Source: an uncultured Lachnospiraceae bacterium
GTDB taxonomy: Bacteria; Bacillota; Clostridia; Lachnospirales; Lachnospiraceae
Assembly (NCBI GenBank): GCA_910579465.1
Contig: CAJTUB010000002.1
Coordinates: forward strand, 192,980-256,979
Direction: 5' to 3'
Length of the DNA: 64,000 bases
The notes under the pieces are model-generated. The model had not been told where the DNA came from and searched no databases. It was given only the letters and a program-made list of their open reading frames with translations. Positions 24,310 to 32,225 of the stretch are shown one piece after another. The position numbers were made by a program, and so were the translations under genes. Numbering within the stretch: the stretch's first letter is position 1; each line of letters begins with the position of its first letter.

Positions 24310-24498
24310 TACCAGACACATGTGATTTGGGTCGGTGAAAGCTCTACACTTACTTCTGCAGAAGAAGTCGGGCAAACAAGTGTGCAGCAAATAGAATAGC
24401 TTCTATCGCAGGAGCAGCTCCTCAACCGCTGGTTGAACCGGAACAATAAATTCTATTGTTTGGTTATTGTGAGAGGACTTTGGTGTAAGCTATTATAA
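24310..24498 (+). pseudogene. Possible coding remnant with an in-frame stop
   Basis: The 280-bp gap between 24241 and 24520 has no intact gene. One frame reads QTHVIWVGESSTLTSAEEVG, QTSVQQIE, then TAG (24397-24399), then LLSQEQLLNRWLNRNNKFYC and a stop at 24496. Protein-like composition suggests a decayed gene end. Small hairpins (CAACC-GCT-GGTTG near 24422) also lie here. Identity unknown; could be chance. Confidence 0.25.
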
Positions 24499-24520
24499 AA
24501 CAAAAACGGAGGCAGTTCCT

Positions 24521-25771
24521 ATGTTGGACAGTGGTAAAGTCGGAAGTTTTATAATGGACAAGCGGAAGGCACTCGGGTTGACGCAGCAGCAGCTTGCGGA
24601 TAAGCTGAATGTTTCATTTCAGGCAATATCGAAGTGGGAGAACGGGATAGCATATCCGAATATCGAGATATTGCGGGACCTGGCAATTGTCTTAAATGTA
24701 TCGGTAGATGAAATTTTAGCCGGGAGCGAGAGGGACGCGGAGGGCTTATCGTACAGTAAGGCAGGGATTGATATTACCTATACGGATACGATAAAGAAGG
24801 AAATGTCAAAACATCTGGAAACGGGGGATAAGCGTGTTTTAAACGGACTGGGTCCGTTTGCGTCGTTGTATGATATCAATTTTCCGGAGATGAAGCATCC
24901 GGTCCTGGTATTAAAGTCGGAGGAGCCGGGCTCCAAGCAAAAGCTTGCGATGGAGTACGGTTATACCGAATCCATCTGCCACGATATGGTGAATCATCTG
25001 GTGAATGACATTGTAGTGATGGGAGCAAGGCCTTTGGCAGTGTTGGATACGATTGTATGTGGAAATGCGGAAAAGGACACGATTAAAACGCTGGTAAAGG
25101 GTGTGTCAGAGGCATGTAAGCGGAATGAATGCTCCCTGGTGGGCGGTGAGACCTCCATACAGCCTTTGGTGGTGGACCCGGGGGTTTATGTGCTTACCTC
25201 AAGTATTGCCGGGATTGTTGAAAAATCAAAGGTGATTGACGGCTCTGCAATAGAAGCGGGAGACGCTGTCCTGGCAGTTGCTTCAAACGGACTGCATACC
25301 AACGGATATTCGTTAGTCCGTTTATTGATGGATAAAATGCCGCAGATAAAGCTGGATAGAATAGATGGCTTCACCTTTATAGAGCAGATTATGAAGCCGC
25401 ATACGCCCTATTATAAAGCAATCAAGGGGCTGTTTGGCAGGGATATGCTCCATGGAATGGCACATATTACCGGCGGCGGGATAGAGGGGAACCTGTGCCG
25501 GGTGATTCCGGACGGGTTAAGTGCCAGAATTGATTTATCGAAGATAAAAACCCTGAATATATTTAAGTACATCAGAAACAGCGGGAATATCAGCGATGAA
25601 GAAATGCTGCGGACGTTTAACTGCGGCGTAGGCTTTCAGTTAGTGGTGTCCCGGCGGGATGCCGCTGCCGTTATGAAACATATCAATCAGTTTTATGCGT
25701 GCTATGAAATCGGAACAATAGAAAAGGGAGAAAAGAAGGTAGTGTTTGAAAAGCGCATGAATTGGCTGTAG
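24521..25771 (+). CDS. XRE-type HTH fused to a PurM-like (AIR synthase) domain
   Basis: 416-aa protein with two domains. Residues 7-66 are an XRE helix-turn-helix (LGLTQQQLADKLNVSFQAIS, KWENGIAYPNIEIL). Residues 78-410 resemble phosphoribosylformylglycinamidine cyclo-ligase: SYSKAGIDI, VNDIVVMGARPLAVLD, CSLVGGETSIQP, AVASNGLHTNGYSLVR and MAHITGGGIEGNLCRVIPDG. The PurM loop normally reading SGTDGVGTK is here LKSEEPGSK (131-139), so catalysis may be altered. Other blocks are well kept. GGAGG precedes ATG. Standard PurM lacks any HTH; a ligand-sensing regulator built from a purine enzyme is the attractive inference. Confidence 0.8.
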   Translation: MLDSGKVGSFIMDKRKALGLTQQQLADKLNVSFQAISKWENGIAYPNIEILRDLAIVLNVSVDEILAGSERDAEGLSYSKAGIDITYTDTIKKEMSKHLETGDKRVLNGLGPFASLYDINFPEMKHPVLVLKSEEPGSKQKLAMEYGYTESICHDMVNHLVNDIVVMGARPLAVLDTIVCGNAEKDTIKTLVKGVSEACKRNECSLVGGETSIQPLVVDPGVYVLTSSIAGIVEKSKVIDGSAIEAGDAVLAVASNGLHTNGYSLVRLLMDKMPQIKLDRIDGFTFIEQIMKPHTPYYKAIKGLFGRDMLHGMAHITGGGIEGNLCRVIPDGLSARIDLSKIKTLNIFKYIRNSGNISDEEMLRTFNCGVGFQLVVSRRDAAAVMKHINQFYACYEIGTIEKGEKKVVFEKRMNWL

Positions 25772-25799
25772 GTGGATTCTGCCAGGAAGGGAAGGTACT

Positions 25800-26462
25800 A
25801 TGGACACGAGGAGAAGGGAAGAATTATTTGCGTTATTTGAGGAAAATCCCCGCTACAAGGAAGCGTACTATGAGTTCCTTGAAATTCATAAGAGGAATCA
25901 GGGGAGCCAGTCTGCTGCGGAGCAGCTTGCAGAGTTTGAAGCATATTTTGCAATGGATTTCCTGAACGGGGTAAAGAATGACAGCGGTGAGCGTATGGAA
26001 CTGATCCGGGGGGAACGGCTGGTAATCCGCAGGGCGAATATTGCAGATGCAGGGTTTATGTATTCCGTAGAGCTTGACGAAGATAATTCTCCCTGGGTCG
26101 GAAGCTGGCCGTTGGGGTTCCGGATTGCAAAATTTGGTGACAGGGATTTCCTGCAGACCATTATCGAAAAGGAAGACGGTGCGCCGGTCGGATTTATTAT
26201 ATTCCGCGATATGGAAAAGGTAAAAGAACGGATGGAGTTAAAACGAATTGTTATTACGGAAAAGGGGAAAGGGTACGGCAGGGAAGCGCTGCAGTTAGCG
26301 CAAAAGCTGGCATTTGAGGTGTTCGGGACAAAGTATCTGTACCTTGGTACAAAGGCAGAAAATCTGCGTGCACAGGCGCTTTATAAGCAGACAGGCTTTC
26401 TTCCTGATATGCCGGACCTTTGCACGCAGTTTCATATCAGTCTTGAGGACTATAAGGCATAG
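25800..26462 (+). CDS. GNAT-family N-acetyltransferase
   Basis: 220-aa protein. Residues 1-60 are a charged helical leader (TRRREELFALFEENPRYKEA, AEQLAEFEAYFAMDFLNG). The GNAT domain starts at about 66 (ERLVIRRANIADAGFMYSVE). It has the acetyl-CoA motif ELKRIVITEKGKGYGREALQ (about 144-163) and the motif-B end NLRAQALYKQTGFLPD. Substrate unknown; the RimI/RimJ-type arrangement fits amino-group acetylation. GGAAGG lies upstream of the ATG. 28 bp after the XRE-PurM gene. Confidence 0.85.
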   Translation: MDTRRREELFALFEENPRYKEAYYEFLEIHKRNQGSQSAAEQLAEFEAYFAMDFLNGVKNDSGERMELIRGERLVIRRANIADAGFMYSVELDEDNSPWVGSWPLGFRIAKFGDRDFLQTIIEKEDGAPVGFIIFRDMEKVKERMELKRIVITEKGKGYGREALQLAQKLAFEVFGTKYLYLGTKAENLRAQALYKQTGFLPDMPDLCTQFHISLEDYKA

Positions 26463-26565
26463 CGCTATTCCAGACGGCTGCCGCCGGTTGGGCTTGCAAT
26501 GACCTGCCACGGGAGGAATTTGCCGTTTGCTAAGAGGACAGGTAACGACGGAAAGGAGAGCATCT

Positions 26566-27489
26566 ATGATTTTGAGTGTCAGCCGGAGAACCGATATTCC
26601 TGCCTGCTACCCGGACTGGTTTTTTGAGCGGCTGAAGGAGGGCTTTGTGTATGTGCGCAATCCGATGAATCCGCATCAGCTCAGCCGGATTGCGCTGTCG
26701 CCGGAGGTGGTGGACTGTATCGTGTTCTGGACAAAGAATCCGGCGCCGATGCTTGCGCGTATGGAGGAGCTTTCGGCGTACCGGTATTATTTCCAGTTTA
26801 CACTGACCGGCTACGGGAGGGATATCGAGCGCAATGTACCGCATAAGAGGGAGGTTATGCTTCCGGTATTCCAGAGGCTTTCCGGACAAATCGGGAGCAG
26901 GCGCGTGCTGTGGCGGTATGACCCGGTTTTGTTTACAAAGACCTATACGCCGGAGTATCACAGGAAGGCGTTCCGGCAGATCGCAGAGGCGTTATGCGGG
27001 TATACGCAGAAGTGCATCATCAGCTTTGTGGACAGCTATGCCAAGAATAAAAAGAATATACAGGCGGCGGGGGTCTATGGGCTTCCCCAGGTAGAGCTGG
27101 AGGACTTCGCAAGGGAGCTGTGTGGGATTGCAAAGGAGAACGGGATGGAGCTGGCAAGCTGTGCGGAGGCAATGGATTTGACGCATTGCGGCATTGCGCA
27201 TAACTGCTGCATTGATCAGGGATTGATAGAGGAGCTTACCGGGAGCAGCATAAGGGTTTCCAAGGATAAAAACCAGAGAGAGGCGTGCGGCTGTGTGGAA
27301 AGCGTGGATATCGGTGCCTATGATACCTGCCCGAACGGCTGTATTTATTGCTATGCCAGCCGCGGGCCGGAATATGTGCAAAGAAACCGGGAGAAATATG
27401 AGATGCATTCCCCGTTATTATGTGGTATTGTAGAGGAGGGGGACAGGATAACGGAGCGGAAAGCCGCTTCGCTGCGGCATACGCGGTAA
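26566..27489 (+). CDS. DUF1848-like protein
   Basis: 307-aa protein beginning ILSVSRRTDIPACYPDWFFE, a signature of the DUF1848 family. ATG 26566 has AAAGGAGAG upstream. Other blocks: VDCIVFWTKNPAPML, YFQFTLTGYGRDIE, RVLWRYDPVLFT and a C-terminal cysteine cluster (HCGIAHNCCIDQG, ACGCVESVDIGAYDTCPNGC then IYCYA). That cluster is reminiscent of an Fe-S or zinc site in a TIM-barrel enzyme (radical-SAM-like). Activity is undescribed to my knowledge. Confidence 0.85.
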   Translation: MILSVSRRTDIPACYPDWFFERLKEGFVYVRNPMNPHQLSRIALSPEVVDCIVFWTKNPAPMLARMEELSAYRYYFQFTLTGYGRDIERNVPHKREVMLPVFQRLSGQIGSRRVLWRYDPVLFTKTYTPEYHRKAFRQIAEALCGYTQKCIISFVDSYAKNKKNIQAAGVYGLPQVELEDFARELCGIAKENGMELASCAEAMDLTHCGIAHNCCIDQGLIEELTGSSIRVSKDKNQREACGCVESVDIGAYDTCPNGCIYCYASRGPEYVQRNREKYEMHSPLLCGIVEEGDRITERKAASLRHTR

Positions 27490-27596
27490 TACAGGCAGAC
27501 GGCACTGTTTGTCCGGAAGCTGCTGCGGGTATTCCGTGACAGGAACCGTTGAGGGACAGGGGAATCACGGCACAGCCGGAAAGGGAGAAGGACCTT

Positions 27597-28274
27597 ATGA
27601 AAAAAATATTGATTGTAGAGGATGATACCGGGATTAACAATATGATAAGGGAGGTACTTGTCCGGCAGGGCTATGAGTGCATCCAGGCGTTTTCCGGCAC
27701 GGAGGGGCTTTTGTATGTAAAGCAGGAGGAGCTGCTGCTTGTACTGCTCGACCTGATGCTTCCGGGCATGTCCGGGGAGGAGCTGCTTGCTGAAATCAGG
27801 AGGCGGGGAACGGTTCCGGTCATCGTGCTGTCCGCAAAGGACAGTCTGGATAGCAAGGTGGAGCTGTTAAATCACGGGGCGGAGGATTACATTACAAAGC
27901 CGTTTGAGCTGGAGGAACTGGCGGCAAGGGTAGGCGTACAGGTGCGCCGCTGTTTTAAAGGGGCGGAGACGTCAGGGAGGAAGCTTACCTATAAGGGGCT
28001 TATGCTGAATGAAGAAAGCTTTTCGGCAAGCGTGGAGGGGCATGAGCTTGTGCTGACGAAGCAGGAGTATAAGATACTGGAGTTATTTCTTTTGTATCCG
28101 AAGCGGGTATTTTCCAAGCAGGATATCTACGATTATGCGTGGGATGAGATGTATCTGGGAGAGGATAAGACGATTAACGTCCATATCAGCAACATCCGCA
28201 GGAAGTTAAAGAATGTCACGGAGGAGGAGTATATCGAGACGGTGTGGGGAATCGGATTTAAGCTGGCAAAATAG
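27597..28274 (+). CDS. OmpR-family response regulator
   Basis: 225-aa regulator. Receiver domain with acidic pocket E8/D9/D10, phospho-acceptor D52 (LLDLMLPG) and K101 (ITKPF). A C-terminal winged helix (LTKQEYKILELFLLYPKRVF, INVHISNIRRKLKN, IETVWGIGFKL) follows. AAGGGAGAAGGA precedes the ATG at 27597. It lies upstream of an ABC transporter and its histidine kinase (30144-31064); this split arrangement RR-ABC-ABC-HK is typical of antimicrobial-peptide sensing modules. Confidence 0.93.
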   Translation: MKKILIVEDDTGINNMIREVLVRQGYECIQAFSGTEGLLYVKQEELLLVLLDLMLPGMSGEELLAEIRRRGTVPVIVLSAKDSLDSKVELLNHGAEDYITKPFELEELAARVGVQVRRCFKGAETSGRKLTYKGLMLNEESFSASVEGHELVLTKQEYKILELFLLYPKRVFSKQDIYDYAWDEMYLGEDKTINVHISNIRRKLKNVTEEEYIETVWGIGFKLAK

Positions 28275-28276
28275 CT

Positions 28277-28319
28277 TTAACATTTCTTAAACTTTGCTTT
28301 GCGAAATATTTGCAAATAT
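28277..28319 (+). promoter_or_regulatory. Candidate response-regulator operator upstream of the ABC genes
   Basis: Two hexamers TTAACA (28277) and TTAAAC (28287) spaced by 10 bp, the direct-repeat layout of OmpR-type sites, followed by a perfect 14-bp palindrome ATATTTGCAAATAT (28306-28319). Located between the regulator gene and the ATPase gene it would control. Confidence 0.45.
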
Positions 28320-28367
28320 CAGATATGCTGTAATTAGATGAGTAAAGCTTAAGGAGGTTTGGTTTTA

Positions 28368-29282
28368 ATGGAGTATTTGTTGACGACAGAGAATCTGTCA
28401 AAGCAGTACGGACGGCAGAGGGCGGTGGACCGTGTCAGCCTGCATGTAAGAAAGGGAGAAATCTATGGGCTGATTGGAAGAAACGGCGCCGGAAAGACAA
28501 CGCTTCTCAGGATGATTTCCGGTCTTGCCATAGTATCGGCGGGAGAGATTTCTTTGTTCGGAAAAACCGGGAGAGAGGCAGGAGAGCTGCGGGAGCGCAT
28601 TGGCGCGCTGATTGAGAATCCGGGCGTGTATGCCAATATGTCTGCGTATGAGAATCTGAAAATAAAATGCATTGCAATGGGCGTACATGGGAAGGGCGAG
28701 ATTGAAAAGGTCCTGAAGATTGTGGGGCTGGAGGATACAGGGAGAAAGCGCGTGAAAAACTTTTCCCTCGGCATGAAGCAGCGGCTTGGCATTGCCCTTG
28801 CCTTAATCGGGAATCCGGACCTGGTGATTCTGGATGAGCCGATTAACGGACTGGACCCGCAGGGAATTGCGGAAATGAGGGAAGTGCTTGAGGTGCTGAA
28901 CCGGGAGCACGGGATTACCTTTATTATTTCGAGCCATATTTTGGAGGAACTCTCGAAAATTGCAACAAAGTATGGTATTATACACAAGGGAGTATTACTG
29001 CAGGAGCTGACCAGGGAGGAGCTTCTTGAAAAGTGCGGTGAATATATCGAGCTGCAGACGCCGGACACGGAACGGGCGTGTACAGTGATTGAGGGAATCG
29101 GAATTACAAGGTATAAGGTGGTAGAGGCTGGAATCATACAGATTTATGAGCGTCTGCAGGAGAGCAGCGGGATTGTGCTGCAGCTTGCGGAGCACGGGAT
29201 TCAGGTCAGAGGAATTACAGTAAAAAATGAAGCATTAGAGGATTATTATCTGAATCTGACAGGAGGTGCGGCAAATGCTTAA
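28368..29282 (+). CDS. ABC transporter ATP-binding protein (bacteriocin/lantibiotic-immunity type)
   Basis: 304-aa ATPase. Walker A GRNGAGKTT (37-45), Q-loop region ALIENPGVYANMSAYENLKI, signature FSLGMKQRLGIALAL, Walker B LVILDEPINGLDPQG, H-loop ISSHILEE. The N-x-G signature FSLGMKQR and 'IENPGVY' are typical of lantibiotic-protection and bacitracin-type exporters. ATG at 28368 has AAGGAGG 10 nt upstream. The end overlaps the permease gene by 8 bp. Likely function is removal of a membrane-active peptide, inferred from context. Confidence 0.9.
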   Translation: MEYLLTTENLSKQYGRQRAVDRVSLHVRKGEIYGLIGRNGAGKTTLLRMISGLAIVSAGEISLFGKTGREAGELRERIGALIENPGVYANMSAYENLKIKCIAMGVHGKGEIEKVLKIVGLEDTGRKRVKNFSLGMKQRLGIALALIGNPDLVILDEPINGLDPQGIAEMREVLEVLNREHGITFIISSHILEELSKIATKYGIIHKGVLLQELTREELLEKCGEYIELQTPDTERACTVIEGIGITRYKVVEAGIIQIYERLQESSGIVLQLAEHGIQVRGITVKNEALEDYYLNLTGGAANA

Positions 29283-30129
29283 TCTGGTTAAAATGGAGCT
29301 ATACCGGTTGTTTCACAGTACCTCTACCTGGATTCTGTTCTTTTTTACTATCGTGGCAGTAGTGTTTACCGTGGTAATGACAAAGATTGATGTTTCAAGA
29401 ACGGAGCCGGAGATAGAAAAAGAGACAGAGCAGACAGAAGGGCAGGAGATTGATTTTGCGTTTGGATTTTTTTCGGAAACAAAGGAGGAATGGGCAGACG
29501 GGGAGGTGCGTTTTTCCGAGCTGCTCGGAAGTGAGCTTGCCAGCGGAATCTTTCTGATTCTTGTCACGATTTTTGTTTCGTTTTTTGTGCATGCGGAGCA
29601 AAAAAACGGCTACCTGAAAAATATTGCAGGGCAGCTTCCCGGCCGATGGCTTCTGGCATTATCGAAGCTGGCGGCATTACTGGTATGGGGAGTCTGCATG
29701 TTTTCCCTGCTGACGGTTACGATGGCGGCAGCCGGAAGTGTCTGCTTTGGAAGGGCACTTGTATTGGATTCCGCAAGGAAGCTGTTTGCGGTGCTTGGGG
29801 GACAGTTCCTGCTTCATATGGCATTTGCGGCGTTACTGCTATTTTTGTGCACACTCTCCGGCAGTGCGGCGCTCAGTATTACGGTCGGACTGCTGATTGC
29901 CTGCAAGGTTACGGCGCTGCTTTATTCCCTGACCGACCGGATGATGAAGTCAGTCTTTGGCAGGGAGACGTTTGACAGCGGGCGTTATGCAATTGAAATG
30001 AACATAACAAAGTATATGTATGCGACAGAGCGGGAGGAGATAGTGCCGATGTTACTTTCGGCAGGAGTCATCCTTGCCGCGGCAGTCTCTCTTACGGCAG
30101 TGGTGCTGCAAAAGAGAGATGTAAAATAG
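29275..30129 (+). CDS. ABC transporter permease (ABC-2 type)
   Basis: 284-aa membrane protein with about six transmembrane helices. The first is at about 17-37 (STWILFFFTIVAVVFTVVMT), followed by an acidic extracytoplasmic loop (about 40-75). Others are at about 97-112, 128-155, 180-205, 208-228 and 256-280. N-terminus NLVKMELYRLFHS is typical of ABC-2 permeases that pair with lantibiotic-immunity ATPases. Start at 29275 with AGGAGG upstream, overlapping the ATPase gene. Confidence 0.85.
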   Translation: MLNLVKMELYRLFHSTSTWILFFFTIVAVVFTVVMTKIDVSRTEPEIEKETEQTEGQEIDFAFGFFSETKEEWADGEVRFSELLGSELASGIFLILVTIFVSFFVHAEQKNGYLKNIAGQLPGRWLLALSKLAALLVWGVCMFSLLTVTMAAAGSVCFGRALVLDSARKLFAVLGGQFLLHMAFAALLLFLCTLSGSAALSITVGLLIACKVTALLYSLTDRMMKSVFGRETFDSGRYAIEMNITKYMYATEREEIVPMLLSAGVILAAAVSLTAVVLQKRDVK

Positions 30130-30143
30130 CAAAGGAGCGGTTT

Positions 30144-31064
30144 ATGATGGTATGGGCGGCGACAGCAACGGCAGCGGCTGTTGGGTTGCTTATGATAATA
30201 ATTTTGTACCGGCGGCAGGTAAAGAAGACTTGCCGCCAGCTGGCGTTTATCAGGGAGAATGATACGAACAGGAAGCTGCGCTCGGAGGGAGGCTTTCCGG
30301 AGTTAGATATACTGCGGGAGGAAATCAACGGGATTCTGGAGCAGACAAAGTGCTTAAACCGGGAGACCATGCAGAAGGAGGAGCTTTTTAAGGAGACGAT
30401 TACGAATATTTCCCATGATATCCGGACGCCGCTCACTTCCTTAGACGGATATTTCCAGCTGCTGCGGCAGGAGACGGACGAAGCCGCATGTGCCCGCTAC
30501 AGCGCGGTAATCCAGGAGCGGATTGCCAGTCTGAACGCGATGTTAGAGGAGTTGTTTACCTATACGAAGCTGCAGAACAGGAAGTATGAGCTGGCAATGG
30601 AGGAGGTGGATTTCGGGAAGTGCGTATATGATACGTTGTTCTCCTTTTATGAGGAGTTCAAGGAAAGAAATCTGGAGCCGGAGCTTTCCCTTTTGGAAGG
30701 AAGCTACATCGTGCAGGGGAACCGGGAAGCAATCCGCCGGGTTTTGCAGAATGTAGTCAAGAATGCGCTGGAACATGGAAAAGTCTTTTTTGCAATGCGG
30801 CTGTATGAGGAGCAGGGATGGATTGTGTTTACCTGTGATAATGATGTGGAGGACGCAGGGCAGATTGATATGTCGCAGGTGTTTACACGGTTTTATAAGG
30901 CGGATTCTGCAAGAACCTGTTCGTCCACGGGGCTTGGGCTTTCAATTGCAAAGGAACTGACGGAAAAAATGGGCGGTATTCTGGAAGCGGAGCTGACAGA
31001 CTCCGTTTTTAAAATAAAGGTCAGGTTCTGCCTGTCAGAAGAGAAAACGCAGAAGAGAGGATAA
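30144..31064 (+). CDS. Sensor histidine kinase
   Basis: 306-aa kinase with a single N-terminal membrane helix (about 4-22), no extracytoplasmic sensor, and a long helix leading to the phospho-acceptor H91 in NISHDIRTPLTSLDGY. ATPase motifs: N-box LQNVVKNALEHG, F-box VFTRFYKADSAR, G-box STGLGLSIAKELTEKMGG. The minimal sensor region is characteristic of intramembrane-sensing kinases that read the state of an ABC transporter, which fits its place directly behind the permease gene. Partner regulator at 27597-28274. Confidence 0.92.
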   Translation: MMVWAATATAAAVGLLMIIILYRRQVKKTCRQLAFIRENDTNRKLRSEGGFPELDILREEINGILEQTKCLNRETMQKEELFKETITNISHDIRTPLTSLDGYFQLLRQETDEAACARYSAVIQERIASLNAMLEELFTYTKLQNRKYELAMEEVDFGKCVYDTLFSFYEEFKERNLEPELSLLEGSYIVQGNREAIRRVLQNVVKNALEHGKVFFAMRLYEEQGWIVFTCDNDVEDAGQIDMSQVFTRFYKADSARTCSSTGLGLSIAKELTEKMGGILEAELTDSVFKIKVRFCLSEEKTQKRG

Positions 31065-31069
31065 AGGAT

Positions 31070-31921
31070 ATGCTTTGGGTCTGGCTGGTGCTCTTATATG
31101 GAATCATTAAGGGAGCGCGTGAGGTTGTAAAGAAAAAGTCAATGGAACGGAATACGGTAGTGGAGGTGCTGTTTGTATACACCCTGCTTTCGTTTTTGTT
31201 TGTGGCGCCGGGCGCACCGGGGGCAGGAGGCGTCGAGTGGCACACGATGCTGTTGATTGCGCTCAAGTCCTTTGTGATTTTTGTCGCCTGGATTCTGAGC
31301 TTTAAGGCAATCAAAAAGCTGCCGGTCAGCCTTTACGGCCTGCTTGACCTTTCCAGGGTTATTTTTTCTACTCTGATGGGTGTTATTTTTTTAGAGGAAA
31401 TTATGACGTCCTGGCAAATTGCAGGGCTGGCGCTTGTGTGCGCAGGGCTGTTTCTGTACCGTTTCCGGAGGGGAGCAGGAGGAGAGCCTTCGGAAAGGGC
31501 GGATACGAAAATGATCTGCTTTGCGCTTTTGTCCTGCCTGTTAAACGGTGTTTCCGGAACAATGGACAAGGTTTTGATGCAGACGGTGACAAGTACGCAG
31601 CTGCAGTTCTGGTACATGCTGTTCCTGGTTTTGTTTTATGCGCTCTATATCGTATTTTCCCGGACAAAAATCAAGCTAGGCAGTGCGTTTAAAAACTACT
31701 GGATCTGGATTTTAAGTATCCTTTTTGTCATCGGGGACAAGGCACTGTTTATTGCAAACCAGTCCGGCGACAGCAAGGTTACGATTATGACGCTGTTAAA
31801 GCAGGCGGGCTGTGTCGTAACGATTCTTGCCGGGAAGTTTCTGTTTCAGGAGAAAAATGTTGCATACAAGCTGTTCTGCGCGGGGGTTATCATTGCGGGC
31901 ATCGTGATTGCGGTATTGTAA
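31070..31921 (+). CDS. EamA/DMT-family transporter
   Basis: 283-aa protein with about ten hydrophobic helices in two repeats of five. First half begins MLWVWLVLLYGIIKGAREVV, followed by KKLPVSLYGLLDLSRVIFST and LMGVIFLEEIMTSWQ. In the second half NGVSGTMDKVLMQTVTS and LLKQAGCVVTILAGKFLFQE repeat the same pattern. The GLLDLSR...FLEE pattern at the end of each half is typical of EamA carriers, which export amino acids or metabolites. The start lies 5 bp after the kinase stop with AGAGAGGA upstream, so it may be read through from the ABC module. Confidence 0.85.
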   Translation: MLWVWLVLLYGIIKGAREVVKKKSMERNTVVEVLFVYTLLSFLFVAPGAPGAGGVEWHTMLLIALKSFVIFVAWILSFKAIKKLPVSLYGLLDLSRVIFSTLMGVIFLEEIMTSWQIAGLALVCAGLFLYRFRRGAGGEPSERADTKMICFALLSCLLNGVSGTMDKVLMQTVTSTQLQFWYMLFLVLFYALYIVFSRTKIKLGSAFKNYWIWILSILFVIGDKALFIANQSGDSKVTIMTLLKQAGCVVTILAGKFLFQEKNVAYKLFCAGVIIAGIVIAVL

Positions 31922-31987
31922 GGCAGATGCCTCCGGAATCTGCCAGGGCTGTTAAAAAATGCGGAAATTCAAGTATGCCTTTTTCCG

Positions 31988-32016
31988 TTGCGGAAAAAGA
32001 GAAAATATGATATACT
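31988..32016 (+). promoter_or_regulatory. Sigma-A promoter upstream of the 32.2 kb gene
   Basis: TTGCGG (31988-31993), 17-bp spacer, TATACT (32011-32016). Transcription would start almost exactly at the left end of the palindromic element 32022-32185. Confidence 0.65.
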
Positions 32017-32021
32017 GGAGT

Positions 32022-32185
32022 TAGTGTACTGACACGTTTATAAATAGACAAACCTGCTTGTCTATTCGCCCATCTGCCGCGTTGGATTTTCTAGCCGTAG
32101 CCACCGCTACACCGTCGAAAATCCGCCTTGCAGATGAACGAATATCCGGCGCGGTTTTATCAAATATAAACGTGTCAGCACACTA
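32022..32185. repeat. 164-bp near-palindromic element
   Basis: Outer arms TAGTGTACTGACACGTTTAT (32022-32041) and ATAAACGTGTCAGCACACTA (32166-32185) pair over 20 bp with one mismatch. Inner pairings include AATAGACAA/TTGTCTATT (32043-32066), CATCTGC/GCAGATG, GGATTTTC/GAAAATCC and GTAGC/GCTAC. In RNA or as a cruciform it would form a long branched hairpin. No coding content. It resembles a miniature inverted-repeat (MITE-like) insertion in the 5' UTR of the gene at 32226; target-site duplication was not evident. Confidence 0.7.
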
Positions 32186-32225
32186 GTGTAAAAGGGGAAC
32201 CGGGGAAGAGACAGGAGGGTATGGT

